A DNA stretch of 64,000 nucleotides, from the NCBI RefSeq assembly GCF_000153305.1, contig NZ_CH724109.1, forward strand, positions 202,321-266,320, read 5' to 3'. Position numbers and translations under genes: made by a program. Below the pieces are notes generated by a model. That model did not search any database, was not told the DNA's origin, and saw nothing but the letters and a program-made list of their open reading frames with translations. The stretch is from Oceanicola granulosus HTCC2516. Lineage in GTDB: Bacteria; Pseudomonadota; Alphaproteobacteria; Rhodobacterales; Rhodobacteraceae. Positions 33,035-42,457 of this stretch are shown piece after piece. The stretch's first letter is position 1. Every line of letters starts with the position of its first letter.

Positions 33035-34810
33035 GTGACGGAGACGACCGCGTCGAAGGAGCGGCTGGAGCGGCAGAAGCTGTCGGAACAGGCGCGCGAA
33101 GCGATCCGCGACAGGATCGTCCGGGGCGCATTTCCGCTCGGGCGCAAGTTGCCGGAGGCGGAGCTGGTCGAGCTGCTGGGGATGAGCAAGAGCCCGATCC
33201 GCGAGGCCCTGCTGCAACTCGAGCGCGAGGGGCTGATCGAGATGGCTTCGGGCCGCAGCGCGCGCGTCTTCGCCATGGCCGACGGCGAGGTCGGGGAACT
33301 CGGCGAGCTGCGCCAGATGCTCGAGCTGCAGGCGATGCGCATGGCCGTCGCGCGCAATCCCGACGCGTTGCGCGCCGCGCTCGAGGACGTGGTGGCGCGG
33401 ATGGAGGTGGCCATGTCGCGCGGCGACACGGACGCCTACAAGCTGCTCGACAACGATTTCCACCACGCGATCTTCCGCAATTGCGGCAACAGCTACGTGC
33501 ACGACAACTACCGGATGCTGTCGTTCCGGGTGCAGGCGCTGCGCAACCGGCTGTCGCTCGACGACGCGCTCAACAAGAAGTCCCTGCGCGAGCACCGCGA
33601 GATCGCGGATGCCGTGGCCGCCGGGCGGATGGACGAGGCCGTGGCGCTGCTGGAGGTTCATATCGGCGACACGACCGACGCCTACCTCGCCCGGCTCGCG
33701 GCGGAGGCGGAGCAGGAGGCCGCGCCGGCGCAGGCGCTGGCGCCGGTGCGCGTGGATCTGGCCGAGATGGAGCGCTTCTCGCGCGCCGCGCTCGCGGCGG
33801 TGGGGGCGGACGCGGCCACGACCGAGGCGGTGACGAAGGCCCTGCTGCACGCCTCGGAGCACGGCGTCGACACCCACGGCTTCCGGCTGCTGCCCCACTA
33901 CCTGCACGGTCTGCGCGACGGGCGACTCAACAAGCGCCCCGACGTGCGCGTCGTGCGCGAGAGCGGCGGCGCCTGCGTGCTCGACGGCGACGACGCCCAC
34001 GGCGCCCGCGCGGCCTACGCGGCGGTGGAGCGGGCGCTGGAGCTTGCGCCGCGTCACGGGCTGGCGGCGGTGGCGATCCGGGGCTCGTCGCACTTCGGCG
34101 CGGCCGGGGCCTACGCGCTCGAGATCGCGCGGCACGGCATGATGGGCCTGGCCTTCTGCAACTCCGACAGCTTCGTGCGGCTGCATGGCGGCGCCGAGCG
34201 CTTCCACGGCACCAACCCCATCGCCGCCGCCGCGCCGGCGGGCGAGGGCGATCCGTGGCTGCTCGACATGGCGACCAGCGCGATCCCCTTCAACCGGGTC
34301 CAGCTCAGCCGCAGCCTCGGCCGTGCGCTGCCCGACGACGTCGCCTCCGACGCCAGCGGCGCCAACGTCACCGACCCGGACGTCGCCGAGATGCTCGCCC
34401 CGCTGGGCGGCGCGCTGTTCGGCTACAAGGGTGCGGGGCTCGCGGGGCTGGCGGAGGTTTTCTCCACCGCCTTCTCCGACGCGCCGCTCAGCGCCGAGCT
34501 GCCGCCGATGATCAGCGACGACATGGCGACGCCGCGCAAGCTCGGCGCCTTCGTGATGGCGCTCGACCCGGAGGCCTTCTCCGGCCGCGCCGTCTTCGAG
34601 GGCGTGATCCGCCGCTACCTCGCGGCCATCGCCGCGTCGGCCGCCGCGCCGGGCGAGACGGTGATGGCGCCCGGCACCCGCGAATGGGCGGAGGCCGCGC
34701 GCCGGCGCGCGCTCGGCATGACGCTCGACCGCACCTCCGTCGAGGCGCTCGCGCGCTTCGCCGAGGCGCACGGCATCGACCCGCTCCGGACCCGTCCGGA
34801 GGGGAGGTGA
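33035..34810 (+). CDS. fusion of GntR/FCD regulator and Ldh_2-family dehydrogenase
   Basis: One uninterrupted 591-codon frame joins two complete proteins. Residues 1-80 are a GntR winged helix (LLGMSKSPIREALLQLEREG). Residues 90-225 are an FCD domain with the metal/ligand pattern DNDFHH, REHREI and LLEVHI. After an Ala/Glu linker (about 228-243), residues 245-590 are a malate/L-lactate dehydrogenase-type (Ldh_2) enzyme with the catalytic GVDTHGFR segment and GSSHFGAAG. Family members include 2,3-diketogulonate, ureidoglycolate and sulfolactate dehydrogenases. GGGAGG lies 7 bp before GTG 33035. It leads the TRAP 3 operon, recalling E. coli yiaK-yiaMNO. It may sense and convert the same imported acid. 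Confidence 0.85.
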   Translation: MTETTASKERLERQKLSEQAREAIRDRIVRGAFPLGRKLPEAELVELLGMSKSPIREALLQLEREGLIEMASGRSARVFAMADGEVGELGELRQMLELQAMRMAVARNPDALRAALEDVVARMEVAMSRGDTDAYKLLDNDFHHAIFRNCGNSYVHDNYRMLSFRVQALRNRLSLDDALNKKSLREHREIADAVAAGRMDEAVALLEVHIGDTTDAYLARLAAEAEQEAAPAQALAPVRVDLAEMERFSRAALAAVGADAATTEAVTKALLHASEHGVDTHGFRLLPHYLHGLRDGRLNKRPDVRVVRESGGACVLDGDDAHGARAAYAAVERALELAPRHGLAAVAIRGSSHFGAAGAYALEIARHGMMGLAFCNSDSFVRLHGGAERFHGTNPIAAAAPAGEGDPWLLDMATSAIPFNRVQLSRSLGRALPDDVASDASGANVTDPDVAEMLAPLGGALFGYKGAGLAGLAEVFSTAFSDAPLSAELPPMISDDMATPRKLGAFVMALDPEAFSGRAVFEGVIRRYLAAIAASAAAPGETVMAPGTREWAEAARRRALGMTLDRTSVEALARFAEAHGIDPLRTRPEGR

Positions 34811-34851
34811 CGACCCGAAACCAAGCAGTCATCAATCAGGGAGGATACAAG

Positions 34852-35847
34852 ATGACGAAGAAGCTGACCCAGGCCATCGCGCTGGCCACCACCGCCGCCG
34901 CCGCGCTGACCGCCGCCGCGCCGGCCGCGGCGCAGGACGCGGAGCGGATGCTCAAGTGGGCCCACGTCTACGAGTCCACCGAGGCCTACCACACCTGCGC
35001 CGTCGAGGCGCACGACGATCTCGTCGAGGCGACCGACGGCCGCTACGGCATCGAGGTCTTCCCGGCCTCCTCGCTGGGTAAGGAAGTCGACATCAACGAG
35101 GGCCTCGGGCTCGGCACCGTCGACATCATCTACACCGGCCAGCTGTTCGCCGGCCGGGCCTACGGCCCCATGGCCATCGGCGGCGCGCCCTACATGTTCC
35201 GCGACTACGAGCACTGGGACGCGTTCCGCAATTCCGACCTGTTCGAGGAGCTGAGCCAGGGCTACGCCGACGCCACGGGCAACCACATCGAGGCGCTCAC
35301 CTACTACGGCAACCGCCACGTCACCTCGAACAAGCCGATCACCGCGCCCGAGGACATGGAGGGGCTGAAGATCCGCGTGCCGAACGCGCCGCTCTACATG
35401 ATGTTCCCCGAGGCCGTGGGCGCCAACCCGACGCCGATCGCCTTCGCCGAAGTGTACCTCGCGCTGCAGCAGGGCACGGTCGATGCGCAGGAGAACCCGC
35501 TGCCGACGATCCAGGCCAAGAAGTTCTACGAGGTGCAGTCGGACATCAACCTGACCGGCCACATCACCGACGCGCTGCTGACCATCGTCGGCGGCCCGAC
35601 CTGGAACAGCATGGACGAGGCCGACCAGCAGGCGCTGTCGCAGGCCATCGACAACGCCGCCGCCTGTGCCACCGACGCGATCCGCGACCAGGAGGCGGAG
35701 CTGTCGGAGTGGTTCCGCGAGCAGGGGGTGAACGTCAACGAGGTCGACCGCGGGCCGTTCATCGAGGCGGTGCAGGCGATGCACAACGGCGAGATGGCGA
35801 CCTGGGACCAGGAGACCTACGACCGTCTCCAGGCCATCGGCCAGTAA
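34852..35847 (+). CDS. dctP: TRAP transporter substrate-binding protein DctP (system 3)
   Basis: The 331-residue protein has an Ala-rich signal peptide (about 28 residues, ending AAAQDAE) and the DctP fold, including MEGLKIRVPNAPLY with the substrate-binding Arg and the LQQGTVDAQENPLPT signature loop. AGGGAGG lies about 7 bp before the ATG. It follows the regulator-dehydrogenase fusion by 41 bp. The cargo is likely a hydroxy- or keto-acid that the fused dehydrogenase can use. Confidence 0.88.
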   Translation: MTKKLTQAIALATTAAAALTAAAPAAAQDAERMLKWAHVYESTEAYHTCAVEAHDDLVEATDGRYGIEVFPASSLGKEVDINEGLGLGTVDIIYTGQLFAGRAYGPMAIGGAPYMFRDYEHWDAFRNSDLFEELSQGYADATGNHIEALTYYGNRHVTSNKPITAPEDMEGLKIRVPNAPLYMMFPEAVGANPTPIAFAEVYLALQQGTVDAQENPLPTIQAKKFYEVQSDINLTGHITDALLTIVGGPTWNSMDEADQQALSQAIDNAAACATDAIRDQEAELSEWFREQGVNVNEVDRGPFIEAVQAMHNGEMATWDQETYDRLQAIGQ

Positions 35848-35861
35848 CCGCGAGCCAGCCC

Positions 35862-35887
35862 GGCCGGCCCCCGCGCGGGGGCCGGCC
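35862..35887 (+). terminator. perfect hairpin between dctP and dctQ of system 3
   Basis: A perfect 26-bp palindrome rich in G+C (13-bp arms) starts 15 bp after the dctP stop. CCTT follows but no T-run, so it may reduce read-through or stabilise the dctP message rather than stop transcription. Confidence 0.65.
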
Positions 35888-35913
35888 CCTTGCCCCACAG
35901 GGACGACGAGATC

Positions 35914-36492
35914 ATGACCGACAGGCGCGAGCAGACCGACGAGGACGGCCAGATCCGGCCGGCGCTGCATATCGAGGAAGACGAGATCGACCTGTCGGAC
36001 CTCCGATGGGACGACGCGCTCGTCATGCTCATCTTCTGGGTGCTCGCGTTTGTCGTCTTCCTGCAATTCTTCACCCGCTACGTGCTCAACGACTCGCTCG
36101 GCTGGACCGAGGAGATCGCCCGCTTCCTGCTGATCGCGGTGACCTTCACCGGCTCGGTCATGGCGGTGCGCAAGAGCGCGCACATCGCGGTTGAGTTCCT
36201 CTACCGATGGGTCCCGCGGCCGCTGCGGCGGGTGGCGCAGACGCTGATCGACGCGGTTTCCATCGCCTTCTACGCCGGGCTCGCCTACCTGTCGGGCCAG
36301 CTCGCCGGGCGCACGCAGCAGATGATGGTGTCGATCGACGTGCCCAAGTCGCTCGTCTACTGGTTCGTCGCCGCCTGCTTCGCCGCGATGGCGCTCTACG
36401 CGCTGCGCAATGCCTGGCTCCACCTGAGCACCGGCACCAGCAAACTCATCGACCCCGAGCTGCACGCCGACGCCGTGCGCGCGATGGACTAG
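35914..36492 (+). CDS. dctQ: TRAP transporter small permease DctQ (system 3)
   Basis: The 192-residue protein has an acidic N-terminal tail of about 35 residues and four helices, with DctQ patterns FTRYVLNDSLGWTEEIARF and VRKSAHIAVEF. ATG 35914 is preferred; a TTG at 35890 in frame would start inside the hairpin region. The dctM gene starts 12 bp after its stop. Confidence 0.85.
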   Translation: MTDRREQTDEDGQIRPALHIEEDEIDLSDLRWDDALVMLIFWVLAFVVFLQFFTRYVLNDSLGWTEEIARFLLIAVTFTGSVMAVRKSAHIAVEFLYRWVPRPLRRVAQTLIDAVSIAFYAGLAYLSGQLAGRTQQMMVSIDVPKSLVYWFVAACFAAMALYALRNAWLHLSTGTSKLIDPELHADAVRAMD

Positions 36493-36504
36493 GAGCGCCC
36501 AGCC

Positions 36505-37785
36505 GTGGAAATCGCCTTTCTCTTCGTCATCCTCTTCGGGCTGCTGCTGTTCGGGGTGCCGGTGGCCATCGCGCTGGCGGGCTCGTCGGCGCTCTACATC
36601 CTGGCCAACGGGATGCCGCCGCCGATGGTCGTGGCGCACCGGATGATCAACGGGGTCGACAGCTTCCCGCTGCTCGCGGTGCCGTTCTTCATCCTCGCCG
36701 GCAACCTGATGAACACCGCCGGCATCACAGAGCGGATCTTCAACTTCGCGCTCGCCCTCGTGGGCTGGATGCGCGGCGGCCTCGGCCACGTGAACGTCGG
36801 CGCCTCGGTGATCTTCGCGGGCATGTCCGGTGCGGCGGTGGCCGACGCGGGCGGGCTCGGCGCCATCGAGATCAAGGCGATGCGCGACGCCAAGTACGAC
36901 CCCGGCTTCGCCGTGGGCGTCACCGCCGCCTCGTCGACCATCGGCCCGATCATCCCGCCCTCGCTGCCGATGGTGATCTACGGCGTCGTCGCCGGCACCT
37001 CGATCGGCCAGCTCTTCGCCGCCGGCTTCATCCCCGGCATCGTGATGGCGCTGTCGTTGATGCTGATGGTCGCCTACTTCGCGCGCCGCCGGAACTTCCC
37101 GCGCGACCAGCCCTTCGTCATGTCGGTCCTGGTGAGCTCGTTCGGGCGCGCGTTCCTGTCGCTGATGACCCCGGTCATCATCGTCGGCGGCATCCTGTCG
37201 GGCGCCTTCACGCCGACCGAGGCGGCCGTCGCGGCCTGCGCCTGGGCGATGTTCCTCGGCCTCGTCGTCTACCGCACGCTGACGATGCGCCGGTTCCTGC
37301 GGGTGACGTTCGACACCATCGAGACCACGGCGGTGGTGCTCTTCGTCGTCGGCGCGGCGTCGATCTTCGCGTGGATCCTGACCTCCAACCGCGTGCCCGA
37401 GGCGGCGGCGGGGATGCTGCTGTCGGCGTCCGACCGGCCCTGGATTATCCTGCTGCTGATCAACCTGATCCTGCTGGTGGTGGGCTGCTTCATGGAAACG
37501 GTCGCGGCGATCACGATCCTCGTGCCGGTGCTGCTGCCGGTGGCGGTGGAGCTCGGCATCGACCCGGTCCATTTCGGGGTCATCATGGTGCTGAACCTGA
37601 TGCTGGGGCTGCTGACGCCGCCGGTGGGGATGGTGCTCTACGTGCTCGCGCGGGTCGCCAAGATCCCGTTCGAGCGCTGCGTCGTCGCCACCGCGCCGTT
37701 CCTGCTCCCGCTGGTCCTGGTGCTCGGCCTCATCACCTTCGTGCCGGCCATCACCATGTGGCTGCCGACGCTGATCTACCGCTGA
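36505..37785 (+). CDS. dctM: TRAP transporter large permease DctM (system 3)
   Basis: The 426-residue protein has DctM motifs FPLLAVPFFILAGNLMN, MSGAAVADAGGLG and LLTPPVGMVLYVLA and starts with GTG. It ends the fusion-dctPQM operon. Its stop codon lies in the left arm of a hairpin shared with the convergent SDR gene. Confidence 0.9.
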   Translation: MEIAFLFVILFGLLLFGVPVAIALAGSSALYILANGMPPPMVVAHRMINGVDSFPLLAVPFFILAGNLMNTAGITERIFNFALALVGWMRGGLGHVNVGASVIFAGMSGAAVADAGGLGAIEIKAMRDAKYDPGFAVGVTAASSTIGPIIPPSLPMVIYGVVAGTSIGQLFAAGFIPGIVMALSLMLMVAYFARRRNFPRDQPFVMSVLVSSFGRAFLSLMTPVIIVGGILSGAFTPTEAAVAACAWAMFLGLVVYRTLTMRRFLRVTFDTIETTAVVLFVVGAASIFAWILTSNRVPEAAAGMLLSASDRPWIILLLINLILLVVGCFMETVAAITILVPVLLPVAVELGIDPVHFGVIMVLNLMLGLLTPPVGMVLYVLARVAKIPFERCVVATAPFLLPLVLVLGLITFVPAITMWLPTLIYR

Positions 37786-37800
37786 GGCGCCGCCCTCAGC
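37781..37800. terminator. small hairpin spanning two convergent stop codons
   Basis: GCTGAGG and CCTCAGC form a 7-bp stem with a 6-nt loop. The dctM stop lies in one arm and the SDR stop in the other. There is no T-run, so a role as a bidirectional terminator is only possible. Confidence 0.35.
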
Positions 37801-38563
37801 GCGCCGACCAGCCGCCGTCCACGGGCAGGATCACGCCGTTGATGTAGCTGGCGGCGTCGGAGGCGAGGAACACCGCCACCTCCGCCACCTCCTCGGCCCG
37901 CCCGACCCGGCCGAGGGGGATGTTGGTGGTCATGGACGCCTCGAACTCCGGGTCCTCGAGCAGCTCGCCGATCATCGGCGTCGCGATGGGGCCGGCGCAG
38001 ATGCAGTTCACCCGCACGTTGCGCGGCCCCCAGTCGGAGGCGAGGACCCGCGTGAGGGAGACGACGCCGCCCTTCGCGGCGGTGTATGCGTCGGCCCCGG
38101 GCACGGCGGCGATGGCGTTGATCGAGGCGCTGTTGACGATCGCGCCGCCCCCGCCGCGCGCCATGAGGGGCAGGGCGTGCTTGCAGCCGAGCGCGACGCC
38201 GCGCAGGTTGATCGCGACGATGGCGTCGAAGGCCTCGAGGGGGGTCTCGGTAATCCCCGCCATCTTGTAGCGCGGGCTCGCGCTGAAGCCGACGCCTGCG
38301 TTGTTGAACAGAACGTCGAGACGGCCGAAGCGGCGCTCGGCCTCGGCCACCATCGCCGCCAGGTCCGCCTCGCGCGCCACGTCGACCTCGAGCGCGAGGC
38401 CGCCGATCTCGTCGGCCGCCGCCTGCGCGCCGGCGAGGTCGACGTCGGCGAGGATCACCTGCGCGCCGCGCGCGGCGAACATTCCCGCCGCGACCCGCCC
38501 CTGGCCGGAAGCCGCGCCGGTGACGATGACCACCTTGCCCGAGAAATCCTGCGTCGCGTTCAT
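37796..38563 (-). CDS. short-chain dehydrogenase/reductase (SDR)
   Basis: The 255-residue enzyme has the NAD(P) motif TGAASGQG, the NNAG stretch, the catalytic Ser in VNSASINA and YTAAK. ADVD after the second strand, with an Asp at the adenosine-binding position, suggests NAD preference. It is a classical SDR of the 3-oxoacyl or sugar-alcohol dehydrogenase type. ATG 38563 has AGGAG 8 bp upstream, so the longer 264-residue form is less likely. It diverges from an MBL-fold gene and could belong to either neighbouring catabolic module. Confidence 0.88.
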   Translation of the reverse strand: MNATQDFSGKVVIVTGAASGQGRVAAGMFAARGAQVILADVDLAGAQAAADEIGGLALEVDVAREADLAAMVAEAERRFGRLDVLFNNAGVGFSASPRYKMAGITETPLEAFDAIVAINLRGVALGCKHALPLMARGGGGAIVNSASINAIAAVPGADAYTAAKGGVVSLTRVLASDWGPRNVRVNCICAGPIATPMIGELLEDPEFEASMTTNIPLGRVGRAEEVAEVAVFLASDAASYINGVILPVDGGWSAR

Positions 38564-38624
38564 CGCGTCATCTCCTGTTGCAACTGACATTGTTGGGCGA
38601 ATTCGCCGATGCTACGGTCCGCCC

Positions 38625-39362
38625 ATGATCCTCGACAGCCACATCTGCCTCATCGCCAGCGGCGCCACCGGACAGGCGCTGACCCATGATCTCGACTGCA
38701 GCGTCTGGGCCTTCCGGGGGCCGGAGGGCTGGCTGGTCTTCGACACCGGCGCGGGTGTCGACACCGGCGCGATGCTGGAGCGGATGGCCTTCTGCGGCAT
38801 CGCGGCCGGGGACGTCGCGGCCGTTCTGCTCACCCATGCCCACGCCGACCATTCCGGCGGCGCGGCGGCGCTGATGGCGAAGCTGCCGCGCGCGCGGCTT
38901 CTGAGCGGGGCGGAGACGGCGCGGATCCTGGCGGGGCGCGACGAGCGGCTGATCAGCCTCGACAAGGCGCGCGGCCATTTCTACCCCCTCGATTACGAAT
39001 GGACGCCTCCGGAGGTCGACGAGGTGCTGGCCCCGGCGCAGGCGCACCGGCTGGCGGGGCTCGAGGTCACGCTGCTCGAGACGCCCGGCCACAGCGCGGA
39101 TCATTGCTGCTACCGGGTCCGCGGCGACGGGATCGACGCGCTGGTGGCGGGGGATGCGGTCTTCGCGGGCGGTCGGGTGATCCTGCAGGACATCGAGGAT
39201 TGCAGCGTCTCCGCCAGCATCGCCTCGATCCGCAAGCTCGCCGGGCTGGACTTCGAGAGCTTCTTCGCGGGGCATGGCGGCTTCTCCCTGCGCGGCGGCC
39301 GCCGTCATGTCGAGGCGGCGATGGTGCACGCGGGGGCGGGCCTTCCGCCCCCGCAACTCTGA
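38625..39362 (+). CDS. MBL-fold metallo-hydrolase
   Basis: The 245-residue protein has the zinc motif HAHADH, a His in TPGHSADHC, the Asp in VAGDAVF and a final His in AGHGG. This is a full set of ligands for a dinuclear MBL enzyme of the glyoxalase II or lactonase-like type. No signal peptide is present. It starts 61 bp from the divergent SDR gene. A lactonase or thioester hydrolase role in the local catabolic route is only inferred. Confidence 0.82.
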   Translation: MILDSHICLIASGATGQALTHDLDCSVWAFRGPEGWLVFDTGAGVDTGAMLERMAFCGIAAGDVAAVLLTHAHADHSGGAAALMAKLPRARLLSGAETARILAGRDERLISLDKARGHFYPLDYEWTPPEVDEVLAPAQAHRLAGLEVTLLETPGHSADHCCYRVRGDGIDALVAGDAVFAGGRVILQDIEDCSVSASIASIRKLAGLDFESFFAGHGGFSLRGGRRHVEAAMVHAGAGLPPPQL

Positions 39363-39375
39363 GCCGTCCCGCGCC

Positions 39376-40206
39376 TCACTTGGAGGCGCCGGCCGTCACG
39401 CCCTCGACGAAGTAGCGCCCGGCGAATGCGAACAGCGCCACGACCGGCAGCGCCGTCATCACTGCCGCGGCCGACAGCAGGCCCCAGTCGATGCTGTACT
39501 GCGTCACCAGCCCTTCGAGCCCGATGGGGAGGGTCTTGAGGCTGTCGTCGATCAGGAACACCGAGGCGAACAGGAACTCGGTCCAGCTGTAGACGAAGGT
39601 GTAGGTCCCCGTGACGACGATCCCCGGCGCGGTCAGCGGCACGATGATGCGACGCAGGATCTGCATGTCCGTCGCCCCGTCGATGGCCGCGGCCTCCTCG
39701 ATCCCGTGCGGGATCGACGTGAAGAAGCCGCGCATCAGCCAGACGCTGAAGGGGGCGCTGAAGGTGACGTTCATGATGATCAGGCTCAGCCACGTGTTCA
39801 GCACGCCCGACATCGAGAACAGCTTGAACAGCGGCGCGAGCAGCAGGATCCCCGGGAAGACGTAGACCACCAGCAGCAGCAGGTAGACCGTCTGCCGCCC
39901 CCGGTAGCGCGTGCGGTAGACACTGTAGGCCGCCAGCAGCGCCAGCGGGATGGCGATGGCGGTGCTCGCCAGCGCCACCACGAGGCTATTGCGCAGGATC
40001 AGCAGGAAATTCGCCTCCGACGGCAGCCGGGCGTAGTTCTCCAGCGTGAAGGCGTCCGGGCGGAACAGCTCGCGCGGGTTGATGAGCACCGAGGTGGGCT
40101 GGAAGGACGACAGGATCATCCAGATGAACGGCAGGCCGATCACCAGCAGCATCAGCAGCGTCAGCAGGTTGCGCATCACTGGCGCGGCAAGGGGGCGAGC
40201 GGCCAT
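39376..40206 (-). CDS. carbohydrate-type ABC permease (MalG/UgpE-like)
   Basis: The 276-residue membrane protein has six helices and the EAA-loop motif EEAAAIDGATDMQILRRII that contacts the ATPase. It is the last gene of the binding protein-permease-permease unit, meeting the previous permease in the shared base 40206. It belongs to the CUT1 class of importers for oligosaccharides, polyols and glycerol-phosphate compounds. Confidence 0.9.
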   Translation of the reverse strand: MAARPLAAPVMRNLLTLLMLLVIGLPFIWMILSSFQPTSVLINPRELFRPDAFTLENYARLPSEANFLLILRNSLVVALASTAIAIPLALLAAYSVYRTRYRGRQTVYLLLLVVYVFPGILLLAPLFKLFSMSGVLNTWLSLIIMNVTFSAPFSVWLMRGFFTSIPHGIEEAAAIDGATDMQILRRIIVPLTAPGIVVTGTYTFVYSWTEFLFASVFLIDDSLKTLPIGLEGLVTQYSIDWGLLSAAAVMTALPVVALFAFAGRYFVEGVTAGASK

Positions 40207-41165
40207 CAGATCACCTCCTGTTCAGTCGCGCCGCGCGGCACGAAGCGGATGAAGCAATAGGCGAAGACGAGCAGGAACAGCGCCAGGCTGACCGACATCG
40301 CGCTGGCCTCGCCGAGCCGGAACTGCTGGAACGCGCGCTCGTAGATCGCGACGGGCATCGTCTCGGTCATGTCGAGCGGGCCGCCCTTGGTGGTCAGCCA
40401 GATGATGTCGAAGACGTTGATCGACCACAGCGTGCCGAGCAGCCCGACGACGTAGAGGACCGGCTGGATGAAGGGCAGCGTGACGCGGGTGAAGACCTGC
40501 CAGGAGGTGGCGCCCTCGACGCGTGCGGCCTCGTAATACTCCGGCGCGACGCGGGTCAGCGCGGCGAGGATCAGCAGCGTCATGAAGGGGAACCAGCGCC
40601 AGGCGTTGACGAGCGTGACGGTGATGAAGGCGAAGTCGGGATCGCCGAGGAAATCGATGGGCCGGCCGATGAGGCCGAGGCTCTGCAACACGTGGTTCAC
40701 CACGCCGAAGTCGGCGTTGAGCATCCAGCGCCACAAAAAGGCGGTGACGATGGTGGGCACGACCCAGGACGCCATGATCCAGGTGCGCGCGATATGCTGG
40801 CCCGCGAAGCGGCGGTTGAGCAGCAGCGCCGCGCCGGCGGCGAGCAGGGTCTGGATGATCGCGCCGCCGATGGCCCAGGCGAGGCTGCGCAGGAACGGGC
40901 CGCCGACCGTGCCGTCGGTGAGGACGGTGACGTAGTTGGCGAGGCCCACGAAGCGCGGCGTGCCGCCCATCGTGTTGGCGTTGGTCAGGCTGATCCAGAT
41001 GCAATAACCCAGCGGCAGCGCGATGGTCAGCGCCAGCCAGATCATGATCGGGGCCGCGAAGAGGCGGCCGAGACGCGCGCGCACCGGGACAACCGCCGAC
41101 CCTTTCGGGCCGGCGGCGTCGGTCTCGGCGTTCGCAGCCTGTGCGGAACTGCCGGTGGTGCTCAT
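40206..41165 (-). CDS. carbohydrate-type ABC permease (MalF/UgpA-like)
   Basis: The 319-residue protein has a 30-residue N-terminal tail and six helices, with the EAA motif YYEAARVEGATSWQVFTRVT. ATG 41165 overlaps the binding-protein stop by 4 bp. With the MalG-like partner it forms the CUT1 channel; the cognate ATPase is encoded divergently at 42728. Confidence 0.9.
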   Translation of the reverse strand: MSTTGSSAQAANAETDAAGPKGSAVVPVRARLGRLFAAPIMIWLALTIALPLGYCIWISLTNANTMGGTPRFVGLANYVTVLTDGTVGGPFLRSLAWAIGGAIIQTLLAAGAALLLNRRFAGQHIARTWIMASWVVPTIVTAFLWRWMLNADFGVVNHVLQSLGLIGRPIDFLGDPDFAFITVTLVNAWRWFPFMTLLILAALTRVAPEYYEAARVEGATSWQVFTRVTLPFIQPVLYVVGLLGTLWSINVFDIIWLTTKGGPLDMTETMPVAIYERAFQQFRLGEASAMSVSLALFLLVFAYCFIRFVPRGATEQEVI

Positions 41166-42457
41166 TCCGACAGGGCTTCTTCCATCTGCTGCTGGCCCCA
41201 GGCCACGGCGTCGGCGGGGCTCTCGTCGCCGACGACGACGCGCTGGACGACCTGACTCATCAGGTTCTGCGCCATGATCGGGCCGATGGCGTCCTCGACG
41301 GTGCCGCGGTTGAAGCCGGGCAGCTTGCCGTAGGTGGATTGCTCGATCATCAGCTCGACGCACTCCTGGTAGGGCTGCAGCGCCTCGGCCTGCTTCCACG
41401 CGTCGGTGGCGCCGTCCTCGGTCAGCGGCAGGAACAGGCCCGGCTCGGCGAGCAGGAACTCGGCGTAGTTCTCGGGCTCGAGCACGAAGGCGAGGAACGC
41501 CTCGGCCCCGGCGCGGCGGTCGGGATCGTCGGTCATGATCATCGCGCCGTTCGAGTAGTAGATCGACGCGCGCTCCCCGTCGTCGGAGACCGGCACCGGG
41601 GCGCAGCCGAGATCTGAGGCGGGCCGGCCGGAGGCGGATTCGAAGGTCGACAGGTACTGACCCTTCTCGATCGCCATGGCGACGCTGCCGGCATTGAGCG
41701 CGTCCTGCGGCTCCGCCCAGGTCCACGAGCCGATGCCGCTCGGCGACAGCTCGGCGAGCTGGCGGTAGAACTCGAGCGTCTCGACGTTGTCGGGCGTGTC
41801 GAAGGCGACGCTGCCGTCCTCGGCGAACAGCTCCTGGCCCTTGTTGGCGGCCATGAACGAGTAGAGCACCTGGTCGGTGGCGAGGCTCTTGGAGGCCGGC
41901 ACGCCGATGCCGAAGGTGCGATCACCCGTGAGGGTCTCGGCGGCGCTCAGCAGCTCGTCCCAGGTCTGCGGCGGGCTCTCGGGATCGAGGCCGGCGGCCT
42001 CGAACATGTCCTTGCGGTACCAGAGCACCTGGATCATGCCGTAGACCGGCACCGCCCAGACCTCGCCGTCGTCGGTGTAGGGCACCACGGCCTGCTCGAT
42101 GAAGCCGTGCTCCTCGTCGAGGCGCTCGACGAACTCGGTGACCGGCTGCACCACGCCCGTGTCGCGCACGGTGACGGTGAAATCGGGAATGGTGAACTGG
42201 ATGTCGGGCTGGATGCCCGCTTCCACGGCCGGCGGCAGCTTCTGGTAGATGTTGCCCCAGCTCTGCACCTGCTGGACGACCTCGTACTCGTCCTGCGATT
42301 CGTTGAACGCGTCGATCACCTTCTGGAACTGGTCGATCCGCGGCTGCACCTGCTCCTGGTGCCAGACGGTGACCTCGGTCTGGGCGAGAACGCCCGTCGC
42401 CGCCGTGGTGGCGAGAAGGGCGGCTCCGAGCCGCGTCGCCATTGTCATCATGCTCAT
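41162..42457 (-). CDS. carbohydrate-type ABC substrate-binding protein (CUT1)
   Basis: The 431-residue protein has a signal peptide (GAALLATTAATGVLAQ) and opens with TEVTVWHQEQVQPRIDQF, the usual start of CUT1 binding proteins. PVYGMIQVLWYRKDMFEAAG is a further hallmark. GAGGAGG upstream fits ATG 42457; the longer open frame upstream is rejected because it would bury the signal. The LacI-type operator at 42605-42620 lies about 150 bp before the start. The ligand is unknown and is discussed with the regulon. Confidence 0.88.
   Translation of the reverse strand: MSMMTMATRLGAALLATTAATGVLAQTEVTVWHQEQVQPRIDQFQKVIDAFNESQDEYEVVQQVQSWGNIYQKLPPAVEAGIQPDIQFTIPDFTVTVRDTGVVQPVTEFVERLDEEHGFIEQAVVPYTDDGEVWAVPVYGMIQVLWYRKDMFEAAGLDPESPPQTWDELLSAAETLTGDRTFGIGVPASKSLATDQVLYSFMAANKGQELFAEDGSVAFDTPDNVETLEFYRQLAELSPSGIGSWTWAEPQDALNAGSVAMAIEKGQYLSTFESASGRPASDLGCAPVPVSDDGERASIYYSNGAMIMTDDPDRRAGAEAFLAFVLEPENYAEFLLAEPGLFLPLTEDGATDAWKQAEALQPYQECVELMIEQSTYGKLPGFNRGTVEDAIGPIMAQNLMSQVVQRVVVGDESPADAVAWGQQQMEEALSE

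Noticed and set aside
32977-35847. 956-codon plus-strand frame that would fuse an N-terminal Arg/Gly/Ala-rich part to the DctP of system 3
   Set aside because: The first two thirds are the wrong frame of the GntR-dehydrogenase gene; DctP has its own signal peptide and ribosome-binding site at 34852.
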